Positions 36,641 through 50,720 of a DNA stretch of 64,000 nt are shown in pieces. The notes under the pieces were generated by a model, which did not search any database, was not told the origin of the DNA, and was given only the letters and a program-made list of their open reading frames with translations. Position 1 is the stretch's first letter. Each line of letters starts with the position of its first letter. The position numbers and the translations under genes were made by a program. The DNA comes from Phlebopus portentosus. Lineage: Eukaryota; Basidiomycota; Agaricomycetes; Boletales; Boletinellaceae. The stretch lies in NCBI GenBank assembly GCA_037892935.1, contig JAYXKI010000010.1, forward strand, positions 1,240,001-1,304,000, in the 5' to 3' direction.

Positions 36641-38160
36641 TTACATGTTGTTGCTTATTGTTTCCCCTCACATTTTCCATGTTCTTACATATGTCAGACC
36701 CAAAAAATGCCAAGCATATGTATTACGATTCGTATGGGAAGGATCTTCTGTTTTGACCTGTTGTGACTGAGCCCTGAGCACACGTGATATAATAACTTGA
36801 TTTAAAAATCAAGTTGAAGAGAGAGTTTTATATCATTTTAGCTACCGAGGGCAGGCGGCGTCTTCGTGAGATCTGACAGATCCACAGGACGGGGCCAATC
36901 ACTTGTGCTCGAGGTGGTCGGAGTGATCAGGAACTTTGGTTCCGAAAAGAGCTAGGAGCCCAGTTGCCGGATTATTGGGTGCCAGTGGAAATGGATCTGA
37001 TTAGAAAAAGAAATGATGTGAGAATGTACAAGAGAGAATTGATTTTGGAGCTGAGAAGTCTTGAGTATGGTGCGTGGCAACGGTTTCAGGATGAAGCGGA
37101 GAGTTCCATCAGTCTAATCGATCTTGGACAACCATTTCAGCCAACGAACGATGAGTAAGTGGCTAGAGATAAGCGTCGGTGCCGTAACGGAGCCATTTGG
37201 CGCTTGAAAAGCATTACTTTCCGGGTCAACGATCTCACATTCTTCCCTCAAGGCGTCGTAGCCGTAGCGTCCACAACTTTCCACAATGTGATCGGACGGG
37301 GATCTGGTTGTGCAAATGCACTGAGCGTCAGTCATTATGGGAGCCACCCTGATTTCTTTCCTCTCATCCGTGTCGTCCTCACACTAAATATCGAAGGACA
37401 ACGGCCCAAGAGTGGACAGATCCGATGCTTCGCAGTGCTTGGTTTTTCTGTTTCGATCCAAAATACGACGACGGCGAACTCGACTGCATAGATCGGCGAC
37501 TTCCAGAGTTAGCTCACGGCAGTCACCATCTAAACCATCATCTTTCCTGAATCAAGTTATCTATCGATATCTTCGCGTTTTCTTACCTGATTTTCGCCTG
37601 TGTGCCGACCAAGATCCCGTACTCACGCTGAGACCAGGTTCACTTCTAGTGGGAGCGGCATCCCACTGGCACTGGCACGAGGCAGCGGTACAGATCGGCG
37701 GACAAGAATATCACGTACGGAAACAGGACGAACACGAAGAGAACCACGTAACATCAATACAGATTATTAATATTAAAGCGCGTACGGATATGTGCTATAT
37801 CCATTAATATTGCCAATTTGAATTTGAGTATTTTTGATCATATTGAGCCGCCGCCGGAGGAGCCGCCGGTTTAGCGTCATGCGGATTTTGACGAAGGTAA
37901 CAGGCACCGCGGCGCAGACTCGGCCGGCACGCATAATGCCGGCTCTCGCGGAAAAAGAAAATATTACTATTAGATTTCGTGTATTGCAATGTATGAGCTA
38001 ACCGTCACCCTGCTCATCTCCTTTGTCCATCTCTTCACTTAGCTCTGCCATGTCCGAACCCATCCTCATCCTGCTGCCCTGATACTCACTTCCTCTTCTT
38101 CTTGCGTTCTTGCCTTATCCCGGTTTATACCATTTCCCCCCTTCTTCAGGCCTTGCGGTT
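36641..38160. other. long intergenic region with an orphan exon-like frame
   Basis: The best frame is on the plus strand around 36880-37158, reading ELWFRKELGAQLPDYWVP and later RELILELRSLEYGAWQRF, ending at a stop at 37158. It lacks a start codon other than the internal Met at 36991 and has no recognised domain; it may be a gene relic. A perfect palindrome lies at 36794-36815. The stretch 37850-37960 is GC-rich. The last 150 bases are C/T-rich leader of the next gene. Confidence 0.35.
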
Positions 38161-41100
38161 ATGGACAGACCTGTTGCTTCATCGCACATGTCCCAGTCTC
38201 GAATACCCCGCTACTCAAATGACCCCAAGCGTGCTGAACCTTCGGACGTGCTGCCCGCGCGCGCTTCGGCTCTCAAGGGTCCGAAACGCAAACGTCTTGT
38301 AAAGGTATAGTCTAAATTACTACAGATCTTGAGCTTAGTTCTTCAATATTATGGTGTTGACATCCCGACCTTCGTTCTTCCATTTAGGCCTGTGACCCTT
38401 GCCACAAGAGTAAACGTCGCTGCGACGGGACTGGTGAGCTAGCTTGCCTCTAGATCCTTCGCTTAATTCAAGTCTGATTGTACGAAACGTCGAACTCCAG
38501 CCCCTTGTAGCAACTGGTAGGCAATACATCGGTATGCATAGACGCTACTGTAGTACTGAGATATTGTCTGCGCGGATTAGCTACTTCGCGTCGAAGGAAT
38601 GCACGTACACCGACTCCACCGGGAGACCCGTACCTGCTCCCAATTCGTTACGGCCGGACATACTTCTTACCCAAACCAACACAGATGTTCACAGCCCCAC
38701 GAACATCATCAATTCATCAGCGCCAGCTACCGCCTCGGGCTCGTACCAAGCTCCGGAGCCAGTTCACTCTCAAACAGGAACTCAACAAACCGAACCTCCG
38801 CTATCAGCAAGCGCAACTACGCCTGAATCCTCTCTCGTTATCGGGAACCGTTCCCCAGTTCGATCCTTATTCAATGAAACGCCTCCTCCTCATGGCCTAC
38901 GCCTTGACCTACCTCGCGATCTTCTCCCCCCGCGTAAGCGACCGAAAAATGACCCGGAATTGTCTGACAATTATCGTAAGACGACCCGCAAAACTTGAAT
39001 GCTCCGGTCCTCGATTGACATTGGCTTATTTACCACAGAACACACAGCATACAGACGTATGGATGGAACTAACACGTCCGTTGACTTCCAGAAACATATT
39101 GTTCACCAACTCATCAACTGTAAGTCGTGGTAACGCCATTTGATAGTCGTATATTGGCCTTCGGGTATCGGCCGATAGTTTGTAGCCCTTTAGCGATGAC
39201 TTCTCAGCTCTTTGACATTACTCCGTACAAGGCGGGTCATCTTCAATGCACATTTCTGATTATTCTTCATGATGGAAGTGATGATGTTGTTTTTCCCCCC
39301 TTCTTATCATCCCCCATCGTCTTCTTTAACTTACCTGCCTTAGGGATTTATGTGCCTGCATGAAACTGCTTCTTGATGTGGCTTTACTGACGCCTTTCCT
39401 TTAACTCAGTGTTTTTCGCCCACTGCCACCCTCATCGTTTGATCATTCATTCTACTTCCTTCCATGTGGATCTATGTCGCGGCCGCATTCCAAACTACCT
39501 TCTCAATGCTATGTGCGCGGTTGCAGCGCCCTTGTCTCAGAACCCTCTCATACGCGTGACTCCGGTCCGCCATTCTGGAGAGAGGTTCGCAAATGCTGTA
39601 CTTGCAGATCTTTTTGACGCAGAGGGCCGTTTGATGGCATCAGGGTTGGAAGCTGCGCAGGCGCTGGCACTAATTCAGACCTATATTGTGTATAAGGAGA
39701 GTAGTATGCATAACGATTTACGCCTCTACGGTGAGTTAGACACTCATGGCTTTTCCTCATCTACTCATTTTTATGATCCGATGCTTAGATATCGCTCTCC
39801 GTATACTACATACGATGCATACGCGGGATACGGATCAGAGCACCTCTGATACGTCTTCGCTGTCCTCAGATGAACTGCATGCACGCGGAATTCAGCGAGA
39901 AAGTGCTCGACGTACCTTTTGGTTGATACATCTGGTTGAAGTACTCGGAGCAGTTTTCACGCGACGACCCACAATGTATAACAGGGAAGACTTGGCTGGT
40001 GTTCGTCTGCCTTCTGATGAAGCAAGCTTTGATTTAGCACTGCAAGTCCCATCAGGTAAGTTCTCGCGTACGATTGCCAGAAAACCAGCCCCTACATACT
40101 CAGTACGAGCAGAGTATCTCGACTGTCCGCCATTGAAGACGAGAGATACTTCAGAATTCGGACATGTCATACGTATAGCATCCATTCTTCTGAATATTGA
40201 ACGCGGTAACATGGATCGTGAGTGATCAGCCCCTTTTCGCCAATCGCTGAAAGGTCTGACCTTCCCATCTGCTCGTGAAGGCCCGGACCACCGGGCGCTA
40301 TCAGACTCTGAACAGGAACTCGAGGTAACTTTTCCTCGACTATCTTCTCCGCTATCTTCTGATCAGTACATCTCTTTATCACTTTATCCGCTTCTTTCAT
40401 ACCGCATGACCATCCTACGACACATACCGTTTTTATATGCTCGCTATAATTGGTTTCGGCTGTCATCTCTGCTCCCAGCAATGGGTACTCAGTCTAGCAG
40501 ATCACCTTAAGTACAGCCCCGAGAATCTTCAGGCCCATCTCACGCTTTGGGAAACGGGCTCGAACAGCAGCACATGGTGTTACTGCTTCATGCACATACT
40601 GCATGCATGCGCCGTCTTGGCTATAAGTAGTGTAAGTTCCTTATCAGTTCTACCTCAACCACGTTTTATATTAGCTTCTCGTGGTCGCCGCGTGATCATC
40701 TCGTTTCCTTCGCTTCGTTAATGTTTTTCATTTCGTTTAGCGTGAATGAAATACTAACTATAATTCATAAAGGCTCGGAGGAGTTTGGGACAGCCAGCTT
40801 GCCGCGATCACGACAGTGCGCTTCAAGCATTTCCGGTGATAATAAAGGCCCTAGGACCACGAGCTCGGAACAGCATATTAAGTACGTTCAATTTATCTTG
40901 CACCAGAAAAGTTATCAACTATGCTGAACCATGTCGACTCTCCATCAAGTGGGGAGCGTGCTCTGGGTACAGTACTGTGGTCCGCATGCAGCCGTCTACA
41001 ATGGTTCATTCGATGGCCTAAAGAATAATGTGACTGAACCGAGCATGTCGTCTCAGACACGTGAGGGAGCGTTCGGGAATGCCGCTACGATTGACGTTCT

Positions 41101-41797
41101 TCCTCAATTGGACCTGTGGATTAAAGAATGGGAAGAATTTTGGGGTCCCGCAACGATGCACGGTAACAGTCACGCCCTAGAACCGGGCTGGGAAGAACGC
41201 CGTTCGGCCTATCAGCAATTGCGCTCCACCGCGGATTCCGTTCCCAGTATTGAAACGACTTACGCAGGAGACGGCCCGTCGAGTACGGCATTGAGTCGAA
41301 ATGTCCCAGACGTCGTCATCGATTCCGTACTTCGTCCGGACGACGAGGGCGAGTCCACACCTGCTCAGCTGGCATCGCCGTCCTTGTCGACTACTTCTAC
41401 ATTGCGGGTGCGGAACAAACCTTCACTTCCTTCGCTGAAGTCAAGTGGATTGCTAGATGTGCTTCCGGATGACTCTCTCGGGAGCCGCTCGTCGGGTGCA
41501 TCAACACCAGTTAAGGTTCCCCAACCTTGGCAGTTGAATTCTAGTTCGCCGCGGCCACCTTTGCTGTCTCCCGGGTTACCAATTTCCGTCGGCTCTGGTT
41601 CCATTGAGAGTGCGCCGTTGTCTCCTCAACCCCATTCGCCCAGCTTTCAGGACTTGCACACGCCACAGGTCCATTTACAGGCGCCGAATTTCTATCAATC
41701 TGGTAGCGCGCATCCAATTCCAGGGATCGTCGCGGCTCCCTCACCGTACGAGGAAACGGAAGGTCACATTTCGTGGACCGATGCTAGCTCCAATTGA
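38161..41797 (+). CDS. Zn2Cys6 fungal-type transcription factor
   Basis: The start 38161 gives MDRPVASSHMSQSRIPRYSN and a basic stretch (KGPKRKRLVK) before the zinc cluster. The DNA-binding cluster is split over three exons: 38388-38433 (ACDPCHKSKRRCDGT), a 16-base exon 38501-38516 (APCSNC) and the exon from 38581 (YFASKECTYTD). All six Cys are present with usual spacing. After a linker come VDFQKHIVHQLINLFFAHCH (joined across a 290-base intron, 39120-39409), IPNYLLNAMCAVAAPLS, ARRTFWLIHLVEVLGAVFTR and RLPSDEASFDL, the fungal-specific transcription factor domain, then SLADHLKYSPENLQAHLTLW and WCYCFMHILHACAVLA. The C-terminal exon (about 40931-41797) is Ser/Pro-rich and ends ISWTDASSN. Target genes are unknown. 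Confidence 0.88.
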
Positions 41798-42428
41798 CTC
41801 TCGTAATCAGAGAATTTTTAACCACGATATCGACAACGCCCGATTCAAAAGTAGTCGCGATTTGATTTGCGATTGCCGCCTTTATGTTCGCTTCACATGA
41901 TGCTGGGAACCCGTTGCACTGCCTTCAGGCTTGGCTCTGTCCTTGTGGCATCAATATTTATCTTAGACTACTGTCATTCTTAGTGCTCTGCTAAATTTAT
42001 GCTATTCTCATCTTGCTTAGCTCTGCCATTTCGTGTATCTGCTTTGAGTTTGCGAATTACCTCATCTTAGTACTCCTTCACTTCTAAGTCTGCATCTCCC
42101 TTCTTCCCGGTTCTTTTATTCTTCTCAACTAGTAATCACTTGAGTCTATCTTTACTGTAGCTTTAGAGCTTACCTTATCACAGTCGGCATACTCCGACAT
42201 CGGTTTATTTTGCCCAAAATTATCACAAATTTGATCTCCACATGTGCGGGAAGTTGATGCCAATTTCTATTTTATTCTCACCCTGACGACGTCGATTTAC
42301 GATTTACATTTGACTGGCGGTTCGGTCCCGACTGATCCAGTGGCTGTGCTTTCAGCACGTGAGTTTGACACATACATCAACGCTCAAATCTCAAATAGGC
42401 TTCTCAGAACTCTCTGTTTCCGACACTC
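41798..42428. other. 3' flank of the regulator and COX23 promoter
   Basis: T/C-rich and without a supported gene. The frame 42244-42522 only overlaps the COX23 first exon in another phase. Confidence 0.4.
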
Positions 42429-42877
42429 ATGGCGGAACCACTGTCCCCATCTCCAGACGATGCAAAGGTTCCAAAAAACTATAGAGAGCATTTTAAGGTC
42501 AGTGAGGAGACTTGACAGATGATGGTGTGGCATTTATACTAAGCCCGCGGCTTCTAGGCGCATAAGACAGTTATCACGAAATTTGTTGAGTACGTTCAAA
42601 CTCTTCATCCGATGGACCAGATATGAAAGTTTAGCCGTATATGAAGCCCTTGCGAAGACGCATCTCGTGCCTCGATGGATTGTATGAACCGCAATGATTA
42701 TGACAAGCAGAAGTGCAGAAATTACTTTGAAGCATACAGAGAATGCAAGAAGACTTGGGTGAGTTGTACCCAGCGGCTTCCTTTTCGTGCACCAATCTGA
42801 TCGTGCCCGATCAGATGGAACAAAGGCGGGAGGATGGATTGAAAGGGCGTGACAACAAGATTGACGTTAAGGCATAA
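42429..42877 (+). CDS. COX23: twin CX9C mitochondrial protein Cox23
   Basis: Cox23 is an intermembrane-space protein needed for copper delivery to, or assembly of, cytochrome c oxidase. Four exons (42429-42497, 42558-42589, 42647-42758, 42815-42877) add up to 92 codons including the stop, all GT..AG. The product starts MAEPLSPSPDDAKVPKNYRE, reads KFVDPCEDASRASMDCMNRN and then KCRNYFEAYRECKKTW. It shows two exact C-x9-C motifs, and it ends GLKGRDNKIDVKA. The length of 91 residues fits the family. It is easy to miss because each exon is tiny. The stop is 71 bases from the amidase stop on the other strand. Confidence 0.9.
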
Positions 42878-42948
42878 AGTAACTGTATTTCCCGTAGGTT
42901 AAAGATACGTTACACTGAGAATACAGGATCCATACAGAACTGCGTCAA

Positions 42949-45295
42949 TCAGTTTCTACGTTTCCAAGCGCTTGGACCGAAATCTCGCGGTCCGAGGGCT
43001 TCATCGACGATCTTCATCATCTCAATGACCTTTTCGTCTCCCAAGCTCTTTCCGACGACCTGGACCGCGACGGGTAAGCCAGCCATCTGTTCTGGATTGT
43101 ACGCGGCATTCTTTGCGTGATACAGTCCGTTTTCGAGGAGTTGCGAACCACAACCATGTTCTGCGCTGTGCTTCCATTCGTCAGTAAGCACGTCTAACTT
43201 CGGATCTACTCTTGTGACGGGGACAATGCCGACTGGACTGTCTATTATATTATAAAGTATTGTTCCCGCAGCAAGGGGTGAGAGCGTCATACTCGCTCTG
43301 AAAGGACGATCAGCAATTTGCAAATCCCAAATGTGTAGATTTACCCGTGCGGAACAGCTGGCGTAGCTTGAACGGGAGCGATTATACCGTCGAACTTGTG
43401 CTTCTGCCAAACCTAATAACCGTTAAAGTCCGCTACCGTTAGTCTGGTTCGTGTTGGATACGATCTCTACGTGCCTCCTCATACCAGCACTTTCGCAGTC
43501 TGTCTCGCTTTGCGATCGACGCGTAGAACTCATTCACGCTCTTGACTCTCGCATTATCTATGCAGTTCGCGAAGACGTCATCATGCAGAAGATTTCTAAC
43601 AATCCATGTCGCGAGGTTCCGGATGAAGCCTAATTGAACAAGAGGGTTGACGGAAGTCCTTAGTAGCTCCGGTTAATGCAAGACGTACCAGGAAGCTTCG
43701 GTCCTAGAGTCACAAGGAACAGGCTACTTTCCTAGATAGAAGATCGTCGTAGGTTCGGAGTAACCCGATGGCAAGTATTCCCTACCCTAGGGTCTGGTCC
43801 TAAATGATCCAACAGTGCCTTGTACCCGTCAGAAGAAGTGAGCGCCACAAAGAGGTACATCGCCTCCCGAGCTGAAGAAGAGCGGGGTCAGCTCACAGCA
43901 GAAGTTTCGCAAATTTTCCGCACCTAACGTTGGCTGGAACTCGATACATTCGTGCCCTGCTTTTCGCAGTGCTTCGACGGTCTCCAATACTGCACGTTTA
44001 CACGCTGGGGAGGCCTTGATAAATAGGTCTTTCATTTGTCGGTTAGCCTGAGGACCTGCATACTTGATAAGGTGAAAATAGTACCGGATGTATAATAGCC
44101 GAACCGCAATTTGTTGGGAAGTGTAGCTTCGCGGTAAGGTAGAGGTGGGAATAAACGTTTATACTCTGGCCACTTTGCTCCGAATAGAATACGACTGGCC
44201 ACTTCGATGTCGTCCACAGACCTGAACGCATCAACATACTTCTAGTAAAAGGACGAATAGAATGCTTGACCGGCAATATCGCACCTGCCCATGGGACCCA
44301 CAACGACGTTGATGGCTTCAAACCCAGGAGCGGGATCTACGGGACGGGAAATCAGTGACTAAGAAGTCGATCATGATTAACCCTGAGATTACCCTTAGCT
44401 CCTTCGCCACATATCCTTCCATAGCTGGGTTTGAGAGAATAAATACCGCAATAACCGGTTGGTATACGCAAGCTTCCGCCGATGTCTGAGCCAACTCCTA
44501 GGGCCGAACCATTCTGCGCGAGTAAAGCGGCTTCTCCACCTGAGCTTCCACCAGATGTATGCGTCGCATTGATGCTCCATGGGTTGGTCGTGCGGCCGAA
44601 AAGAGGATTTGAGCATTCGAAGGAAAGCATTGTCTGTGGGACGTTCGTCTTCGCTATGACGATCGCGCCGTTTTTACGGAAGACTTCTACAATGTGGGCA
44701 TCCGTGGATGAACGATTATCTGTCCATTGCGTGTAGCCAATGGAGGCGTCATATCCCGTAATTTCAACTAAAGGAGGAAGTTTAATAGGTATGCAACGCT
44801 GTAAAGAAGGATTGACACGTACATTGGTCCTTGAAGCTTACGGGTACGCCGTGAAGCGGCCCGCGAAGTTGCTTTGTAGAAGCAAATTCGTCGTCCAGTT
44901 CCTTGGCTTCTTCAATGCATTTTCAAATAAGACTACATGATACAGAAAATGAAGAGTGAGGGACTATTCAAATAATCTGTGGCGCATGGTCCTACTTTCC
45001 GTCAGGCAATTTGTGGCCTCGTGTGCACGGATTGCTTGACGAATATAGGCTGAAACGACTTGACTAGAAGTCCACTCGCCTTCGCCGATTTTTTTAACAA
45101 TCTCCGAGGCTTTTCATGGCTACTTCAGCATCTACGTTTGGGTAAAAAGGCGACGAGTTTCTCACCAGTCGTTTGCAAGTACGCATTGTCTTCTTGAGCG
45201 GTGACGCCGTTCGCTTCGAGTTGCTTCCGCGCCCTTGCGATAGCGTCAGCTCTCGCTGCTTGCTTCTGCTTTACGATATCTTTCCAAGAAGGCAT
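42949..45295 (-). CDS. amidase-signature family hydrolase
   Basis: Amidases of this family cleave C-N amide bonds with a Ser-Ser-Lys triad. The start 45295 gives MPSWKDIVKQKQAARADAIA, typical of fungal general amidases. Later exons hold the signature GGSSGGEAALLAQNGSALGV followed by GSDIGGSLRIPTGYCGIYSL (catalytic and cis-Ser region), then SLKPSYGRI. Further exons give EVASRILFGAKWPEYKRLFP, SPACKRAVLETVEALRKAGH, SSDGYKALLDHLGPDPR (split by an intron), SSLFLVTLGPKLPG and, at the end, NAAYNPEQMAGLPVAVQVVG before PSAWKRRN (stop 42949). About nine introns interrupt it. The substrate (acetamide, fatty amide or other) cannot be told. It is cytosolic by default, with no signal peptide. Confidence 0.9.
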
Positions 45296-45510
45296 CTTAG
45301 ACAGGTAACTGGATCAAAGTGGTCGATAAGAAAGTACAGTCATCAGGAAACTATGTTATATATAGTTGAAGGGAAAAAAAAACGAGCATTGCAAGCAAGA
45401 CGCCCTGATGCGGTGATCAATCCCCACGTGAAAAAGGAAATCACGCCGTAAATTCAGGACCACAATTTTCTCGACAGGTACAAAAACTACGGATTGATAA
45501 GATCCTGGCA

Positions 45511-47726
<2,216 letters not shown>

Positions 47727-47993
47727 TTTTGTGATGTTGGTTGGAAGGAAGACGCGCGGGCGTCACAATACAACCAGCAGAGAGACAGGGACAGGACTGT
47801 GACTTACAGTACATAGTGACTGTGACTATAATTCTCTGATAATCGTCGGAATCTAAATATACTCGCGGAGAATCAAATTGTTTCAATTTATTATTATTAT
47901 ACTTCTGTACACACGGCATCTGGACACTCTCACGTCCATCAGAATCTGGTCTAGTTTACTCTCTCACTTCCACCAAAAGCCAAGGACTGAAAA
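47727..47993. promoter_or_regulatory. divergent promoter, U2AF large subunit / oxidoreductase
   Basis: 267 bases separate the two start codons. The block 47875-47905 is AT-rich. Inferred from layout. Confidence 0.4.
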
Positions 47994-49585
47994 ATGGGCT
48001 CTGCCATAAGTCTCATTCAGCGAAACAGAAAGGTTCTCATCTGATTTTCAAGTTAATTGTTTTACTGAGGTGCCATTGATCGTGCTCAGAGTAATAATCC
48101 ACCAGAGCCTCGAAGGTGACTGATGGAATTCTTCGATGTGGTATTCTGGGCGCAGCCAGGATCGCTCCTGATGCACTCATCCGACCCGCAAAGAGTCATC
48201 CGGAAGTCATCGTTTCTGCCGTAGCAGCTAGGGATAAAGGAAAAGCAGAAGCGTTTGCTAGAAGACATGGCATTCCGAAAGCGTTCTCTGGTGTTAATGG
48301 GTATCAAGGTTAGCTAGCTTATGCTAGCATATACTTCTAGATGGCGCTGAATGTCGTTTCAGATATGATCGATGATCCAGAAATCAACGTCATATACAAT
48401 CCCGTCAGCGGTTGCTTCAATGACCTATTTATTATAAACATCCTTACTCAATCAAATTAACAGTTGCCCAATGGACTGCATTACGAATGGACACTGAAGG
48501 CTTTGAAAGCTGGAAAACATGTCCTGCTTGAGAAGCCTAGTACCGATACAGAGGAGGAGACAAAGTTCTTGTTTGACTATGCGAAGCAGAAGGGTCTTGT
48601 TCTCCTTGAGGCGCATTTCATTCACGGTAATGAATTCAAATTCCAAGTGTTTGATTTGCTTCCGTGAATGACTGACACTGAAATATATAGTTTCCATCCT
48701 GCGATCAACCGTGTCAAAGAGATCGTTGAAAGTGGAGAATTCGGCAAGCTCAAAAGCGTCTCAGCGACTCTATGTGTACCCAGGCAAGTGAGCAACTTCA
48801 AGGACGATGATATCCGATTTAAGTTCGAGCTTGGGGGAGGGACGATGATGGATATGGGCTGTGCGCAATTTTTGTCGCAGCAGCTCATACTGATAGTAAT
48901 ATTCAAACTTCTGCAGGTTATCCTTTGGCAATGGTCCGTTACGTGACGTCCATGGATCCGACCGAAGTTCTTTCAGCCGAAGCACAACTTCTCCCAAATC
49001 CAAAGGATGAACCAACAAGGCGAAACATCGATCTCGGCACTTCTGCATCACTTGCATTTCCGAATGATGTGACGGGCTCCATCTCATGTTACACACGCTA
49101 CCCAGGCTGGGGTCCATTCGGCTTAATACCCAGGTTTCCGGATGTGAATTTCATTGCGGAATGCGAAGGCGGCACTATTGAGTTGTTCAATTATGTTCTC
49201 CCTAGCGCATACCATTACATAGCCGTCGCACCAAAAGATAAGAAGGGAAAGAAGCGCGTTGAGAAGGTATACGCTTTCCCGGATGCGTTTGGCGAGGAGT
49301 GGTGGAGCACGTAAGTCATTTCGATAGCCATGAAAAAGTGAAAGACTGAATCGCTATTGTAGTTATAGGTATCAGTTGGAGTTCTTCGTCGATAAGGTGA
49401 AGGGACGCCAACCAAGGTTGTGGATGGATGGTGATGATTCCACGGCAAACATGAAATGGATCGAGAAGATCTATGAGAAGGTGAGCCTTTTCCAGATAGC
49501 TCGCATAGACAGTCGCCTTGACGTTACTCGACCATAGACCGGACTTGGCAGTCGTCCCAAGTCAACCTATGTTCTGGCAGATTGA
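47994..49585 (+). CDS. Gfo/Idh/MocA-family oxidoreductase (dihydrodiol or xylose dehydrogenase-like), with one-base frame break
   Basis: The product is an NAD(P)-dependent dehydrogenase acting on sugars or diols. The first frame with clear homology begins at 48116 with GTG and an upstream stop, so it cannot be the start. I place the start at 47994 (MGSAISLIQRNRK). A 57-base intron (48033-48089) joins to SNNPPEPR, matching the N-terminus I recall in fungal relatives. One base then seems missing near 48115 (GG for GGG) before VTDGILRCGILGAARIAPDA, the Rossmann fold. Next come VIYNPLPNGLHYEWTLKALK, GKHVLLEKPS (active-site EKP), HPAINRVKEIVESGEFGKLK, GGGTMMDMGC and YPLAMVRYVTSM. The last exon joins EKIYEK|TGLGSRPKSTYVLAD, stop 49585. 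Six or more short introns. Substrate unknown. Confidence 0.87.
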
Positions 49586-49912
49586 GCTGGTTATCACGTA
49601 CAGACATCGAGCCCTCTCAGATTCCAGTAATTATTGTCCCCTGTATCATCTCACAAATTAGGCCCGAACCTGTAATGACGTACTCGTTAATTGAACCGCA
49701 GAGGCACAGACGACAAGTAAAGCCGGAGAAGAGTGCTGGTTGACATATTTCCTCGAAGATAGTTGCAGTTAGTTGTAAACTTCTTGTGAAATGAACGAAT
49801 AAGACATGGATGAGATGCTCATTGCGGTTGTCGAGAGAATCAAGCTAGACTTGTACTTTCAGTTCCAGACAAAATGTTGGCCTTGTACTCGGATAAGAGC
49901 ACAAGAGACACT
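49586..49912. other. convergent 3' region
   Basis: No gene seen; two genes end toward each other here. Confidence 0.4.
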
Positions 49913-50642
49913 TTATTCTTCATCCTTCTTCTCCTCTGACTTCACGCCGTACTTCGCTGGATCCGTCCCATGGTGAGGATGGTTGACGAGGTTGAACCTG
50001 TTCCTAGTCAGCTACGTGATAAGAGTTGAAGAAACAAAATATAATCACCAGGGAAATGCATCTACCAAGAAGAATTAGAAAGAGTCAAAAACGATTGGGA
50101 TCTATGTCACTCACGGAACTTAAGTTGCGAGAAAACAGAGTTGTTGTAAGCAGCGCCCTGCACCCATTGAGGTTGGTCGGATTCGCCGTAAAGAGGCTTT
50201 CCTTCTCTCGCGCGTCGTGAGAGTTCCGCGTAATCCATCTCTTCTTCCCGTTTGTTTTCTGACCAGCCCCAGAATCGGACTGAAATCATAAAAAAATTAA
50301 TCATTATCATTGTACGGGAAGTGCACGATAAAGAACGACGACCAACAGCTTGATCGTTGATACGCCAGAAGAAACCACCAATAAAGCCCAAGAAGCCTCC
50401 GAGCGAAGACTTGTCCTCAAGCGAACATGCGTTGGGTCAGCCATGTCTAAAAGCCATGATCAATAGGAAACCATGGTGCTGGAAACGTAGGTCGTACCCC
50501 AGAAGTAAAGTGCAGCAGGGAAAGCTGTCGTGCCAGCGGCGATTGTCGCATAGTCGGACGGGCGGAAGTATCGGACAACGCGGAAGGCGTGTGGGTCGCT
50601 ATCGATGAGCGGGTAAGGCGTCGTAACGCTCTTCTGCTTCAT
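49913..50642 (-). CDS. NADH:ubiquinone oxidoreductase 21 kDa / NUXM-type subunit, with one-base frame break
   Basis: This is an accessory membrane-arm subunit of mitochondrial complex I in fungi. Exon 1 (start 50642) reads MKQKSVTTPYPLIDSDPHAF then RVVRYFRPSDY and a membrane span (AAGTTAFPAALYFW). The join gives DMADPTHVRLRTSLR. The expected continuation LGGFLGFIGGFFWRINDQAV follows one base out of phase near 50403, as if CC had become C. The next exon gives RFWGWSENKREEEMDYAELS, REGKPLYGESDQPQWVQGAA, and the last RFNLVNHPHHGTDPAKYGVK, ending EEKKDEE (stop 49913). Apart from the slip, order and length fit the family. The promoter side carries four 10-base repeats. Confidence 0.85.
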
Positions 50643-50680
50643 TGTGGTGAGATGGCTAGGCGATGATGGCGAGTGACCAC

Positions 50681-50720
50681 GAAGTGTTACGGAATGTTAC
50701 GGAGCGTTACATAACGTTAC
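50681..50720. repeat. four tandem 10-base repeats ending in GTTAC
   Basis: The units are GAAGTGTTAC, GGAATGTTAC, GGAGCGTTAC and ATAACGTTAC, head to tail, 39-78 bases upstream of the NUXM start codon. A GTCACGTCAC sequence follows at about 50730-50739. This could be an array of protein-binding sites in the promoter or leader. Confidence 0.6.

Noticed and set aside
48116..48313. GTG at 48116 as start of the oxidoreductase
   Set aside because: A stop precedes it and fungal nuclear genes start with ATG. The exon from 47994 plus one missing base fits the known N-terminus better.
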